Assembly (NCBI RefSeq): GCF_032193805.1
Contig: NZ_JAVBIK010000001.1
Coordinates: 1,385,001-1,449,000 of the forward strand
Origin: Rhodoferax potami
GTDB taxonomy: Bacteria; Pseudomonadota; Gammaproteobacteria; Burkholderiales; Burkholderiaceae_C
Direction of reading: 5' to 3'
Length of the DNA: 64,000 bases
The translations under genes and the position numbers were made by a program. Below are positions 1-10,735 of the stretch, piece by piece (within the stretch, counting starts at the first letter, position 1; each line of letters opens with the position of its first letter). Below the pieces are notes generated by a model that saw only the letters and a program-made list of their open reading frames with translations, was not told the origin of the DNA and ran no database searches.

Positions 1-612
1 AATAAGAAAATCGATCTTTGACCGCAACTCTTGCTTCACTTTCGCCATGCCCGCATTCCCGGCTTTTCCTCGCATGAAAAATCTCTGTAGCCTTGCCTGG
101 TCGAGTCCCTTCAACGAATCAGACTTGTATATTCCTTGCGAAGCGGTATGCAGTACTTTGGAGTCAATATCACTCGCGATCAACGAAAAATTTCCATTGG
201 AGCCCAACGCCTCTGTCGCAGTCATCACGATGGAATAAGGCTCCTCCCCTGTTGAGGCTGCACTACACCACATTCTGCAGGCCCCCGCCGACTGGATCGA
301 CCGGAGGTACTCCGCCAAGACCTGAAAATGATGGCCTTCACGGAAAAAAGATGTCAAATTGGTCGTCAAAGCATTAACGAATTCCTGCCACTCTGGGCCG
401 TCGGTCGCTTCAAGCCAACGTAAATACTCTCGAAAACTGTTGTGCCCAGTCTCTCGCAAGCGCCGCGAAAGTCTGCTGTAGACCATGGCGTGCTTTCCAT
501 CGTGCAAACTTATACCCGCACGCTGATAAATCAGCTTCTGGACATGATCAAAATCAGCACTTGTCCACAAGAACTCTCGACCTTGCATTTCATCTTGAGC
601 ATTCGGGGACAT
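1..612 (-). CDS. cheR: CheR chemotaxis protein methyltransferase (3' part missing at window edge)
   Basis: CheR transfers methyl groups from S-adenosylmethionine to glutamates of chemoreceptors, opposing CheB in adaptation. I translated this reading frame by hand; it opens at ATG 612 and is still open at base 1, giving about 204 residues. It shows the CheR N-terminal helical domain with LTTNLTSFFRE and, after it, the SAM-binding stretch CSAASTGEEPYSI, both strongly characteristic of the family. The in-frame stop just upstream overlaps the end of cheW, and GGAAGG precedes the ATG, so 612 is the likely start. It is the last visible gene of the chemotaxis operon, 57 bases after cheW. The rest of the gene lies outside the window. 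Confidence 0.93.
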   Translation of the reverse strand, partial: MSPNAQDEMQGREFLWTSADFDHVQKLIYQRAGISLHDGKHAMVYSRLSRRLRETGHNSFREYLRWLEATDGPEWQEFVNALTTNLTSFFREGHHFQVLAEYLRSIQSAGACRMWCSAASTGEEPYSIVMTATEALGSNGNFSLIASDIDSKVLHTASQGIYKSDSLKGLDQARLQRFFMRGKAGNAGMAKVKQELRSKIDFLI

Positions 613-668
613 CTCTACCTTCCAAGGATTGACTGTGTTCGCAGAACCTAGTGCGCTATCGAGCGCAC

Positions 669-1157
669 TTAGTCATCCATCGATACCAACCCCATCTCAG
701 GCGCTGACATCAATTTCTCGATATCCAACAAGATCAGCATCCGCTCTCCGATTGAACCCAGCCCCAGAACTGCAGCACTATCAATCACGCTCTCAATGTC
801 AGGTGCCGCTTTCAAGCTCTCCGGAGGCAACTCCATGACGTCGCTCACGGAGTCCACCACGATGCCAACAATTCTGTTCCTTAAATTAAGGACGATCACC
901 ACAGTGAAGGAGTTGTACTCGGACTTTGAACAGTTAAATTTCAAGCGCATGTCCACAATCGGGACAATAGTGCCACGCAAATTAACAACGCCTTTGATAA
1001 AGGACGGCGCATTCGCCACTCTGGTTGGTGGCTCATACCCCCGAATCTCTTGCACCTTGAGGATATCTATTCCATATTCCTCTTGATCGAGCCGAAAGGT
1101 TAGGTACTCTCGGGCGCCACCAGTTGTGAGATCGCTGAGCTTTTCCATCATTCCCAT
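669..1157 (-). CDS. cheW: CheW chemotaxis coupling protein
   Basis: CheW is the cytoplasmic adaptor that links the kinase CheA to chemoreceptor arrays. The 162-residue product is one CheW domain of normal length. Typical stretches are EYLTFRLDQEEYGIDILKVQEI near the start (cited by its first and last parts, residues about 17-38), VVNLRGTIVPIVDMR (residues about 57-71) and IVGIVVDSVSDV. A methionine two codons in is an alternative start. The gene lies 23 bases after cheA and is followed by cheR, the usual order of a betaproteobacterial che operon. Confidence 0.95.
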   Translation of the reverse strand: MGMMEKLSDLTTGGAREYLTFRLDQEEYGIDILKVQEIRGYEPPTRVANAPSFIKGVVNLRGTIVPIVDMRLKFNCSKSEYNSFTVVIVLNLRNRIVGIVVDSVSDVMELPPESLKAAPDIESVIDSAAVLGLGSIGERMLILLDIEKLMSAPEMGLVSMDD

Positions 1158-1180
1158 ATCAGTCTCCTAAATGCGAGTGT

Positions 1181-3337
1181 CTAATGACGGGACCGTCGCA
1201 CCAAGGCACCGGTATCCAAAATCAACGCAACTTTGCCATCACCGAGGATCGTGGCCCCCGATACGTTCGGAACTTTTCGGTAGTTGGACTCCAAGTTCTT
1301 AACTACCACTTGCTGCTGCCCCAAAAGCTCATCAACGAGCAACGCCACGCGGCTACCGTCAGCCTCAACCACCACCATGATGTCACTCGATTTTTCAAAA
1401 TCAAAGCGCGGGATCTGGAAGACTTTCTCCAACTCGATGACAGGCATGTACTCATCACGAACCTTCACAAGCTGAGAACCTTGCCCGACCGTACTGACCG
1501 CTTCCGCCTTAACCTGGAACGACTCAATAACCGACGACAAAGGAAGGATGTAAACCTCTTCCCCAACCCCTACAGACATCCCGTCCATGATTGCGAGCGT
1601 CAGAGGCAAGCGCACGGAAACTTTCATTCCGTACCCTTCTGCAGAATCAATGTCAACGGTGCCGTTCAATGCTGCGATGTTTTTCTTGACAACATCCATA
1701 CCTACGCCACGGCCAGAAACGTCTGTCACAACCGCTGCTGTAGAAAACCCGGGAGCAAAGATCAATTGCCACACTTCGGCGTCTGACATCTGGTCAGACA
1801 CATCCAAGCCGCGCTCCCGCGCCTTGTTAAGTATTTTGCTGCGCGACAAGCCTCGACCATCATCACGCACCTCGATCACAATTGATCCGCCTTGGTGCGA
1901 TGCGGATAGCGTGATCGTTCCAGATTCTGATTTGCCTGCGGCGATACGTTCCGCGGGCATTTCAATTCCATGATCACAGCTGTTGCGCACCAAGTGGGTC
2001 AGAGGATCTGTAATTTTTTCAACCAGGCCCTTGTCCAGCTCGGTGGCTTCGCCCTGCGTTACAAACTCTACTTTTTTTCCCAGCTTACTTGCAAGATCAC
2101 GGAGCATTCGCGGGAAACGACTGAAAACGATGGACATCGGGATCATTCGAATCGACATCACTGACTCTTGCAGATCTCGTGTGTTGCGATCCAAGTCCGC
2201 AAGACCGGTCAGTAATTGCTGATAAACAGCGGGATCTAGCGCCCGGCTGTTTTGGGCCAACATCGCTTGCGTAATCACCAACTCGCCTACCAAGTTGATC
2301 AACTGATCCACTTTACTGATTGCAACGCGGATCGTGGCCGCCTCTGGCTGTGCGGCAGCGGCCGGACCCGCCTTTGGAGGAACTTTGGATGCAGGAACAA
2401 CTTCTTGAGAGACAGTCGCAACAGAAGGCTGCTCAACCGCTTGATTAGGAGCACCAGGAGAACCATCAAAGAAGCCGAAGCCTTTTTCCGCGGCCGGCGC
2501 TTTCGGTTCCTCTGCTACCGCCCCGGGGGAACCGGCTGCACCGTCAAAAAAACCGAAACCTTCGTCGACTGCGGGTTCGTCAGCTTTATGTTCGATCTGG
2601 ACTTTATCTCGTGCCACATGGAATGCAAACAAGTCCAACAGATCTTCATCACTGGAGGCCGTCGTAGCCTTGAACACTCGATGAGAGCCGTTAGGAGACT
2701 CAGCAGGCTGAATTGAACCTAGACCCGGGATATCTCGAAACAACTCTTGGATCGCGTCGGCCTGATCGGGCCTATCCAAGGGGCCGATAGTAATCACTAA
2801 CTCTCGGTCGCCGCTTATCTTGGTAACTGGTTTGGGGGTCGCAACTTGAGCCGGTGCTGGAGTAGCCTTGGCTGGCGCTGCTGCTGAAGCTGCGGGCTTC
2901 TGTGAGGCTAAATCGCCGCCAGCAGCCAAGATGCTGATGCGCCTAACAAGATCCGCCGTAGGTAGTGCCTCACCCTCATCTCCCGCTTGATGACGTGCCA
3001 ACAAACTGCGAGACGCATCGGCAGACTCCAAAAGCACGTCGACCATTATTGCGGTCGGCTGCAGCTCATGCCGACGCAGACGGTCCAGCAAGGACTCCAT
3101 TTGATGGGTCAACTCAGCGACATCAGCAAACCCAAAAGTAGCTGCTCCGCCCTTCACAGAGTGAGCGCATCGAAAGATACCGTTGAGCTCTTCATCATCC
3201 GCGGTTTCCAGATTCAAATTGAGCAGCATTTGCTCCATCTGATCAAGATTCTCACCAGCTTCCTCAAAGAAAATTTGATAGAACTGACTGAGATCGAAGT
3301 CTCCGCCAGAACCGCTGTCTTGATGCGTCTCAGCCAT
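1181..3337 (-). CDS. cheA: CheA chemotaxis histidine kinase
   Basis: CheA autophosphorylates in response to receptors and passes phosphate to CheY. The 718-residue product has an N-terminal HPt domain with the phosphorylated histidine at residue 59 (CAHSVKGGAATFGF). Next comes a middle domain from about residue 176, beginning ELVITIGPLDRPDQ, and then an Ala/Pro linker in which GFGFFDG occurs twice. The dimerisation domain, the HATPase domain (LVRNSCDHGIE, VRDDGRGLSR, GRGVGMDVV) and a C-terminal CheW-like domain follow. AGGAG precedes the start. The middle domain and repeated linker motif are not classical E. coli P2 and are described under findings. Confidence 0.96.
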   Translation of the reverse strand: MAETHQDSGSGGDFDLSQFYQIFFEEAGENLDQMEQMLLNLNLETADDEELNGIFRCAHSVKGGAATFGFADVAELTHQMESLLDRLRRHELQPTAIMVDVLLESADASRSLLARHQAGDEGEALPTADLVRRISILAAGGDLASQKPAASAAAPAKATPAPAQVATPKPVTKISGDRELVITIGPLDRPDQADAIQELFRDIPGLGSIQPAESPNGSHRVFKATTASSDEDLLDLFAFHVARDKVQIEHKADEPAVDEGFGFFDGAAGSPGAVAEEPKAPAAEKGFGFFDGSPGAPNQAVEQPSVATVSQEVVPASKVPPKAGPAAAAQPEAATIRVAISKVDQLINLVGELVITQAMLAQNSRALDPAVYQQLLTGLADLDRNTRDLQESVMSIRMIPMSIVFSRFPRMLRDLASKLGKKVEFVTQGEATELDKGLVEKITDPLTHLVRNSCDHGIEMPAERIAAGKSESGTITLSASHQGGSIVIEVRDDGRGLSRSKILNKARERGLDVSDQMSDAEVWQLIFAPGFSTAAVVTDVSGRGVGMDVVKKNIAALNGTVDIDSAEGYGMKVSVRLPLTLAIMDGMSVGVGEEVYILPLSSVIESFQVKAEAVSTVGQGSQLVKVRDEYMPVIELEKVFQIPRFDFEKSSDIMVVVEADGSRVALLVDELLGQQQVVVKNLESNYRKVPNVSGATILGDGKVALILDTGALVRRSRH

Positions 3338-3379
3338 AACTAACTCCTGTTATTGAGAACCAACGACGTCCCCGCCAAC

Positions 3380-3742
3380 TTATCGAATAACTTTTTTAAT
3401 GACATCCAGCAACTTCGCAGGATCGAACGGCTTCACCAGCCAGCCAGTGGCGCCTGCGGCACGCCCTGCCTGCTTCATCAAATCACTGGACTCTGTGGTC
3501 AGCATCAATATGGGCGTCGACTGAAAGTTCGGATGCTCGCGGAGCTTGCGTGTCAAGCCCAATCCGTCCAATCGCGGCATATTCTGGTCCGTCAGAACCA
3601 AGTCAAAAGTCTGAGTTTGTGCTTTTTCGTAGGCGTCTTGACCATCCACTGCTTCCACCACTTGGTAGCCCGCACCTGTTAAAGTGAAAGACACCATCTT
3701 TCGCATGGAAGGAGAATCGTCAACAGCAAGAATTAAAGGCAT
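3380..3742 (-). CDS. cheY: CheY-type single-domain response regulator
   Basis: A 120-residue stand-alone receiver domain, the size of CheY. Acidic pocket residues are D8 and D9 (AVDDSPSMRKM), the phosphoacceptor is D52 (LVLTDQNMPRLDG), and the switch residues are in LMLTTES and LVKPF. It sits between the CheZ-like gene and cheA in the chemotaxis operon. GGAG precedes the ATG. A second CheY (58201-58590) paired with CheZ matches the classical motor-binding CheY better. This copy could therefore be a phosphate sink or have a specialised output; that is inference. Confidence 0.9.
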   Translation of the reverse strand: MPLILAVDDSPSMRKMVSFTLTGAGYQVVEAVDGQDAYEKAQTQTFDLVLTDQNMPRLDGLGLTRKLREHPNFQSTPILMLTTESSDLMKQAGRAAGATGWLVKPFDPAKLLDVIKKVIR

Positions 3743-3778
3743 GAGAAGCTCCGAAAAAAACGCAGTAATTTATTTATC

Positions 3779-4228
3779 TTAAAAAAGCTCAATGGATCCA
3801 GCGTCCATCTCATCTTGAGTCACCGGATTGGGACGCTCTGGCACTTCATCAACAAAGGGCACCGCTTCACCATCTTCACTCCCCATCGATTCTGAAGCCA
3901 AACGGTAGGCGCAGCCTTGCAGTATCTTGGATGTGTGAACAATCAGCTGCGACGCCATGTCCTGGAACTGCAATTCAGTAACCGCTGCATGCAGCGCCTT
4001 ACGAACCTGATCCAGCTCCTCTGATTGCCCCAAGGTAGGCGATGCCAAATGGGCGCTCGCAGATGTAAAGCGCTCCATGAGATTTTCCATGGTGTGCGCG
4101 AGCAAGCCATCCAAACGGGTAAGGTCATGCACCACTACCAATAGGGAGTCTTGCACTTCCGCCACCAACATTACAGGCAGCTGTACAGCCGGAGCAGCAG
4201 GTGGCGTCAACGATGGTTCCATTGTCAT
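3779..4228 (-). CDS. Small CheZ-like chemotaxis protein
   Basis: A 149-residue acidic, largely helical protein that opens the minus-strand chemotaxis operon, 36 bases before cheY. It contains LQFQDMASQLI with D90 and Q94 in the same D-x-x-x-Q spacing as the catalytic pair of CheZ (AQDFHDLTGQVI in the cheZ at 58593). It also ends in an acidic, hydrophobic tail, SIELF, resembling the CheY-binding tail of CheZ. It is much shorter than CheZ. I infer that it is a CheZ-related phosphatase or CheY-binding protein; the similarity is limited to these motifs. GAGGAAG precedes ATG 4228, supporting the start. Confidence 0.6.
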   Translation of the reverse strand: MTMEPSLTPPAAPAVQLPVMLVAEVQDSLLVVVHDLTRLDGLLAHTMENLMERFTSASAHLASPTLGQSEELDQVRKALHAAVTELQFQDMASQLIVHTSKILQGCAYRLASESMGSEDGEAVPFVDEVPERPNPVTQDEMDAGSIELF

Positions 4229-4254
4229 TCTTCCTCTGAGGCCTGTCTTGTTCG

Positions 4255-4281
4255 CTATCCTACGCCCGATTTGAAAGCTAA
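4255..4281 (-). promoter_or_regulatory. Possible sigma-28 promoter of the che operon
   Basis: Read on the minus strand this is TTAGCTTT-N11-TAGGATAG, with the exact 11-base spacing of the FliA consensus TAAAGTTT-N11-GCCGATAA but only about 9 of 16 matches. It lies some 27 bases upstream of the first operon gene. It is a weak candidate kept because class-3 chemotaxis operons are normally FliA-dependent. Confidence 0.3.
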
Positions 4282-4394
4282 GCGCTTACACCTCATCGCA
4301 CAAGTTGCAAGATTAACAAATTTTAGGAAAAAATCAATTACTTCGGCAGAATAAAAGCCTTTGTTTGCTCATCGAGCGGCTCATAATCGATTGC

Positions 4395-5522
4395 ATGATA
4401 GCCCCGAACCATGAGTCTGAACCAATGGGTAACCCTGTAAAAGTACTCCACTTAGAGGATTCAGAAATCGACCACCGCTTGCTAGTTCGCGCGGTTCACG
4501 AATCAGGCCTTCAGGCTCAGTTTCTCAGACTCGATGAGCAGGCCGCCTTTATGGATGCTTTGCACACGCAAAGCTTCGACATCATTCTGATGGACTTCCG
4601 GCTCCCGGGCTTTACAGCCTTGGAGGCGTGGTCACAGGTCCAATCTCTGCCCAGTCATCCGCCGTGCGTCATCGTCTCAGGGGCAATTGGTGAACAAGCA
4701 GCTGTCAGTGCCATTCAAACCGGAATTTCGGACTATTTGCACAAAGACCGAATCGCTGAAATCGGCCGAGTGATTCAGCGGGCGATGCACCTCCATAAGA
4801 TAGAAGAAGAGCGAATCAAAGCCCAGCAGGCCCTTTCGCTGTCAGAACAGCGAATTAGAGAACTCGCCAGGCACTTGCAGACTTCCCTAGAGGCTGAGCG
4901 AGCAGCCATCTCGAGAGAGATTCACGACGATATTGGTGGCTCACTCACTGCGCTCAAACTTGACCTAGCCTGGATCAAGAGGCACTCAAATCACCAGCCC
5001 ACGCTCACACGCCTGGTAGCCGCAGAGGAAATGCTGAGTCTTGCCCTCGCAGCTACTCAGAGAATCATGCAAAACACGCGCCCTGCCATCCTCGATCAAG
5101 GGCTTAGCGCGTGCGTCGAATGGCTAGTCGCAGGACACAGCAGGCGCACCGGAAAGACAGTGAACCTCATCAACGACCTCACCTCGGAGGCACTGCCAGA
5201 CGCATTCAGGCTTGCTGCGTACCGCATCGTGCAGGAAGCGCTGACCAATGCGGGTAAGTACGCCCCCGAATCGGACGTCAGCGTCGAGGTGTCTGATGCA
5301 GGTGGTACTTTGACGATCGAGATCCGCGACAGCGGGCCCGGATTTGAATTGAGCAGACTCCAGTCCAGCCGAGGATTCGGGCTTAAAGGCCTCAGCGAGC
5401 GAGCAGAATCAATCGGTGGATGGCTTGATATCAGCAGCACTCCTAAGCGCGGGACATCGATTACCCTCACCGCACCGCTCTCTTGGGCAGCCGACAACCG
5501 ACAGGGAGATTCGAGGGAATGA
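4395..5522 (+). CDS. Histidine kinase with N-terminal receiver domain
   Basis: A NarX/DegS-type soluble sensor kinase. Counting from ATG 4425 (365 residues), a receiver domain spans residues 6-120 with phosphoacceptor D57. A coiled linker follows, then a HisKA_3 domain with H167 in SREIHDDIGGSLTALK, then HATPase with N275 in EALTNAGKYA, IRDSGPGF and RGFGLKGL. There is no membrane segment, so the signal is cytoplasmic or arrives by phosphotransfer to the receiver. ATG 4395 and ATG 4425 are both possible starts; neither has a strong ribosome-binding site, and 4425 leaves a normal receiver N-terminus. The stop overlaps the start of the response regulator (ATGA), so the two form a coupled pair. 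The partner is broken by two IS elements. Confidence 0.88.
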   Translation: MIAPNHESEPMGNPVKVLHLEDSEIDHRLLVRAVHESGLQAQFLRLDEQAAFMDALHTQSFDIILMDFRLPGFTALEAWSQVQSLPSHPPCVIVSGAIGEQAAVSAIQTGISDYLHKDRIAEIGRVIQRAMHLHKIEEERIKAQQALSLSEQRIRELARHLQTSLEAERAAISREIHDDIGGSLTALKLDLAWIKRHSNHQPTLTRLVAAEEMLSLALAATQRIMQNTRPAILDQGLSACVEWLVAGHSRRTGKTVNLINDLTSEALPDAFRLAAYRIVQEALTNAGKYAPESDVSVEVSDAGGTLTIEIRDSGPGFELSRLQSSRGFGLKGLSERAESIGGWLDISSTPKRGTSITLTAPLSWAADNRQGDSRE

Positions 5523-5570
5523 TTCACGTTGTACTTTGCGATGTAACCGGTCACTGTCCGGCGTTATTGC

Positions 5571-7172
5571 CTACGTTACCAAACCGTGTAATGGTGAACG
5601 CAATGGATTCTCGGCGAAGTGCTGCTTCCATTGACGAGGCGTCAGTTCTGAAACTCTGGAGGCGGGGTGGTGGCCTACGCGTTGCAAGACATCAACCAGG
5701 TAGGTGTAGGGGTCAATGTCATGTAAACGGCATGTCACGATCAGGCTCTGCATGATGCCCGCGCGCTTGGCGCCCACCTCCGTCCAGCAGAATAACCAAT
5801 TGCGCCTGCCCATTGGTATCGCGCGCAAGGCGCGTTCCAGATGGTTCGTATCCATGGCCACATCCGCATCGCCCAGAAACACCTGCAGTTGCGCGCGGCG
5901 CTCGCGTGCATAGGCCAATGCCTTGGTCAACGGATTGCTGGGCAGGAAGCCTTGCCGCTCGAACTGCAAATCCACCCATTCAAAGAAGTTCTGCACCAGC
6001 GGTTTGCTGTGGCTTAGACGGTGCTCTCGTTTGGCATCCCCGTAGAGGTCACGTTCACGAATGGCTTCTTCCTGGGCGTAAATCTCGCCAATTTGCTGCA
6101 GCGCCTGGCCAGCGGCCTGTGGCTCGGCCCCTAGAGCTTCAAAGAAGCCACGCCTGCAGTGCGCCCAGCATTGGGCATGCGTAATGCCGGTCTTGGCAGC
6201 GTAACGTGCATAGGCCTCATAGCCGTCAGTGAGCAACACGGCATCTGTGGCCCCTGGCAGCCCCAATGCCTGCTGTACGTGCTCGTGGCGGCGCGACTCG
6301 AAATAGGCAAAGCACACCTCATCGAGTTCGCCGTACACAGGCCAGAAGTAGGCCGCCTTCATCTTGCCGGGCCCACTGCGCCCGGCCTTGATGGGGGTCT
6401 CGTCCATTGCCTTGACCCGGCTGTTGCGGATCGACTCGAGCTGCGTGTCGTAAATCGGCTCCAGCAGGGAAATGGTCTTTTGCGCCAGTTGCGTCAGCCA
6501 CGCCCGGCTGAGTTTGAAGCCCGCTTGGCTCAGGCGCTGGTGCTGCCGGTACAGCGGAATGTGCCAGGCAAACTTGTCAACAACAACGCCTGCGAGCAAG
6601 CTCACGTCAGCGCGGCTGCCCTCAATGATGCCTGTTGGCGCGCCCGCACAGTGCAGGGTTTGCGTGTCGTGGCGCTTGATGACAGAGCGCACATACTTCA
6701 GCACCACATAGGCACCGGGGCGCTGTGCCAAGCGGTGGCTGACCTTCTGGCTGACAACCTCGTACTGATCGGGCGAGAGGTCTTTGGTCTCGGGGTTGGC
6801 CAGCTCGATGGTGTGCACGGGCACCTTGGTTTCGTCAAAGAACGATGCGGGCGTGCCCTCGTCGGCAAAGTTGCTGCGGGGTTTGCGTCGCTGGTGTGCA
6901 GGGATGGTGTTGGAGTCGGAGTCGGCTTCGGGCGCATCAGTGGCAGGGAGGTCGCCCAGGAGTTGCCCCAGGTGCATTTGCTGCGCATCGGGCAAGGGTG
7001 CAAAGCGCTCGCTCTTCTTGCCAAAGAGTTGGCGTTTGAACCATTCGAGCTGCTGCTCCAGCGCGCTGATGCTGGCGGCCTGTGCTTGCAGTGTCTGCGC
7101 GATGCTCTGCGGCGACAGCCCCATGACCGTTTCGACGGTAAATGTGGGAGTGCTGGTATTGGGCATCGACAT
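5571..7172 (-). CDS. tnpC: IS66 transposase TnpC
   Basis: The 533-residue DDE transposase of the IS66 element. An N-terminal coiled region (LQAQAASISALEQQLEWFK, about residues 28-46) is followed by the family signature QLFGKKSERF. The catalytic core is visible as D in VKAMDETPIKAGR, D in LLTDGYEAYARYA and E in NHLERALRAIPMGRRNWLF. It appears full length with no disruption. It lies 69 bases after tnpB. Confidence 0.96.
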   Translation of the reverse strand: MSMPNTSTPTFTVETVMGLSPQSIAQTLQAQAASISALEQQLEWFKRQLFGKKSERFAPLPDAQQMHLGQLLGDLPATDAPEADSDSNTIPAHQRRKPRSNFADEGTPASFFDETKVPVHTIELANPETKDLSPDQYEVVSQKVSHRLAQRPGAYVVLKYVRSVIKRHDTQTLHCAGAPTGIIEGSRADVSLLAGVVVDKFAWHIPLYRQHQRLSQAGFKLSRAWLTQLAQKTISLLEPIYDTQLESIRNSRVKAMDETPIKAGRSGPGKMKAAYFWPVYGELDEVCFAYFESRRHEHVQQALGLPGATDAVLLTDGYEAYARYAAKTGITHAQCWAHCRRGFFEALGAEPQAAGQALQQIGEIYAQEEAIRERDLYGDAKREHRLSHSKPLVQNFFEWVDLQFERQGFLPSNPLTKALAYARERRAQLQVFLGDADVAMDTNHLERALRAIPMGRRNWLFCWTEVGAKRAGIMQSLIVTCRLHDIDPYTYLVDVLQRVGHHPASRVSELTPRQWKQHFAENPLRSPLHGLVT

Positions 7173-7241
7173 GGGCCTTATCTTGCGGCCTTTAGGGACA
7201 AAGCAAAAGAGTGCTTCTCCGGATTGAAAATGGGCACATCG

Positions 7242-7589
7242 TCACCTCCGCGCAGGGTGTTGGTAGCGTTTGTGGCGTCGGCGCACTTCGATGCCTTCGA
7301 GCATCAGTTTGAGCGCCGTGCAGTCGATCTCGCCACTGCCGCCTTGAACGCCTTTACGGGAGAACTTGCCGCTCTCCAAACGCTTGCACCACAGGCACCA
7401 GCCGCTGCGGTCAAAGTACAGCACCTTCATCTGTGTTTGCCGCCGGTTGATGAAAACAAACATGTGTCCGGCCAGCACATCCACTTCAAACCCCTGGCGT
7501 GCCAGAGCGTACAAGCCGTCGTAGGACTGGCGCATATCGGCAGCTTGGCCATACAGGAACACGCGAATGCGGCCCTCGGGAAAGAACAT
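7242..7589 (-). CDS. tnpB: IS66 accessory protein TnpB
   Basis: A 115-residue IS66 Orf2-type protein starting MFFPEGRIRVFLYGQAADMR, the standard opening of this family, and containing VLYFDRSGWCLWCKRLESG. It is needed with TnpA and TnpC for IS66 transposition, though its biochemical role is not settled. The start codon touches the stop codon of tnpA, indicating translational coupling. Confidence 0.95.
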   Translation of the reverse strand: MFFPEGRIRVFLYGQAADMRQSYDGLYALARQGFEVDVLAGHMFVFINRRQTQMKVLYFDRSGWCLWCKRLESGKFSRKGVQGGSGEIDCTALKLMLEGIEVRRRHKRYQHPARR

Positions 7590-7927
7590 TACCGGCGTAC
7601 CAGATGCAAACTCATGCCCGAGCCGAGTTCGATGCGTAACTCCATGGCTCCATTGCCGCTGCCGTGCACTCCAGCAAGGTCGCCCAGATCAACGAACGCC
7701 GCCTTCGGCACGGTGGTGGGGGCTACCTTGTTCGTTCGCAGCGGGGACGCGATTCCCCTCTGTTTATTCCTAAGCGTGCGTCGGCGAGCAAGGCTGCTGC
7801 GACTGATGCCTTCGCGGCTGCAAAATTCATCTATCGTCAATCCAGCGCGGTCAAAACGATCCAGTACCTCAGCCCAAGTCTGTTCACTCAACACTGCACG
7901 CCTGAGCACGCTCTGCGTCTCTTCCAT
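7589..7927 (-). CDS. tnpA: IS66 accessory protein TnpA
   Basis: The 112-residue first gene of the IS66 element, with a helix-turn-helix near the N-terminus (LTIDEFCSREGISRSSLARR) and the characteristic end MELRIELGSGMSLHLVRR. It is a probable DNA-binding partner of the transposase. Its stop overlaps the start of tnpB. Confidence 0.92.
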   Translation of the reverse strand: MEETQSVLRRAVLSEQTWAEVLDRFDRAGLTIDEFCSREGISRSSLARRRTLRNKQRGIASPLRTNKVAPTTVPKAAFVDLGDLAGVHGSGNGAMELRIELGSGMSLHLVRR

Positions 7928-8183
7928 ATCCGACCCCGTCCTGTTTGTTGATCAGGGCGCATTCTTTGGTACCTGCAATCAGTTCGCAAGAACGCCGGAC
8001 AGTGACCGGTTACTTTGCGATGACCATGCAATGATCCGCCGGGGCATCAAAGACACGCTCAGCGATTCTGGGCAAATCATCGTCACCGGCGAGGCAGGTG
8101 TCACGCGCAGTATGAAAATGACACGAGAACGCGGTGAGGAATTGATACACCTCGACTAACGTGCCAAGCCATCCGAACCATGG

Positions 8184-10093
<1,910 letters not shown>

Positions 10094-10735
10094 AGGCGCC
10101 AAGCAAAGACAAAACAACCAATCACCCCACATAACGGTGTATCAAATCCACGCCGCGTTTGCGTTCCACAGTTGTATCAAATCGAGACTGCGTTTGACAC
10201 AGGCAGTCAGGAAGAACTGAAAAATGTGCTCCGCTCGGCTCGCTGCGAAATCCTGGTCCTCGACCTGAACCTACCGGGAAGGGGCGGGCTAGAAATTATT
10301 CCTACCCTGAAAGAGTCGCAGCCGCACATCAAGACACTAGTCGTTTCGATGTACCCCGAGGATCAATACGCGCTTCGGTGCCTCAAAGCAGGCGCGTCCG
10401 GGTACTTCAATAAATCGGGGGAACCAGCAGATCTGGTGAAGGCGATCCAACAAATCCATACTGGGAAACGATATTTAACGGCTGCCGTATCGGAGCTGTT
10501 AGTAGAAAGCTTGAACACACCAGAGCATGAAACCTTGCATGCGAAGCTATCCGAGCGAGAAATGCAAACGCTGATAAAAATTGCGTCCGGGAAAAAGCTC
10601 TCCGATATCGCGGAGGACCTGATGCTGAGTCCCAAGACCGTCAGCGTCTACAGGGCACGCCTCTTGGAAAAACTCGCTTTATCAAACAACGCGGAACTCA
10701 CTGTCTACGCTATCCGCAACGCTCTGGTTTAAGCG

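Larger units (their letters stand above)
5543..8013 (-). mobile_element. IS66-family insertion sequence, complete
   Basis: A 2,471-bp element bounded by perfect 21-bp terminal inverted repeats (left end reads GTAACCGGTCACTGTCCGGC, the right end is its complement). It is flanked by the direct repeat TTTGCGAT at 5535-5542 and 8014-8021. The 8-bp target duplication, the size and the three-gene tnpA-tnpB-tnpC set are all those of IS66. All three genes read on the minus strand, opposite to the interrupted response regulator. Intact ends and duplication point to a simple, fairly recent insertion. Confidence 0.97.

Noticed and set aside
6159-8159. 666-codon plus-strand frame across the IS66 element
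   Set aside because: It is the antisense shadow of tnpC, tnpB and tnpA and has no recognisable domain.
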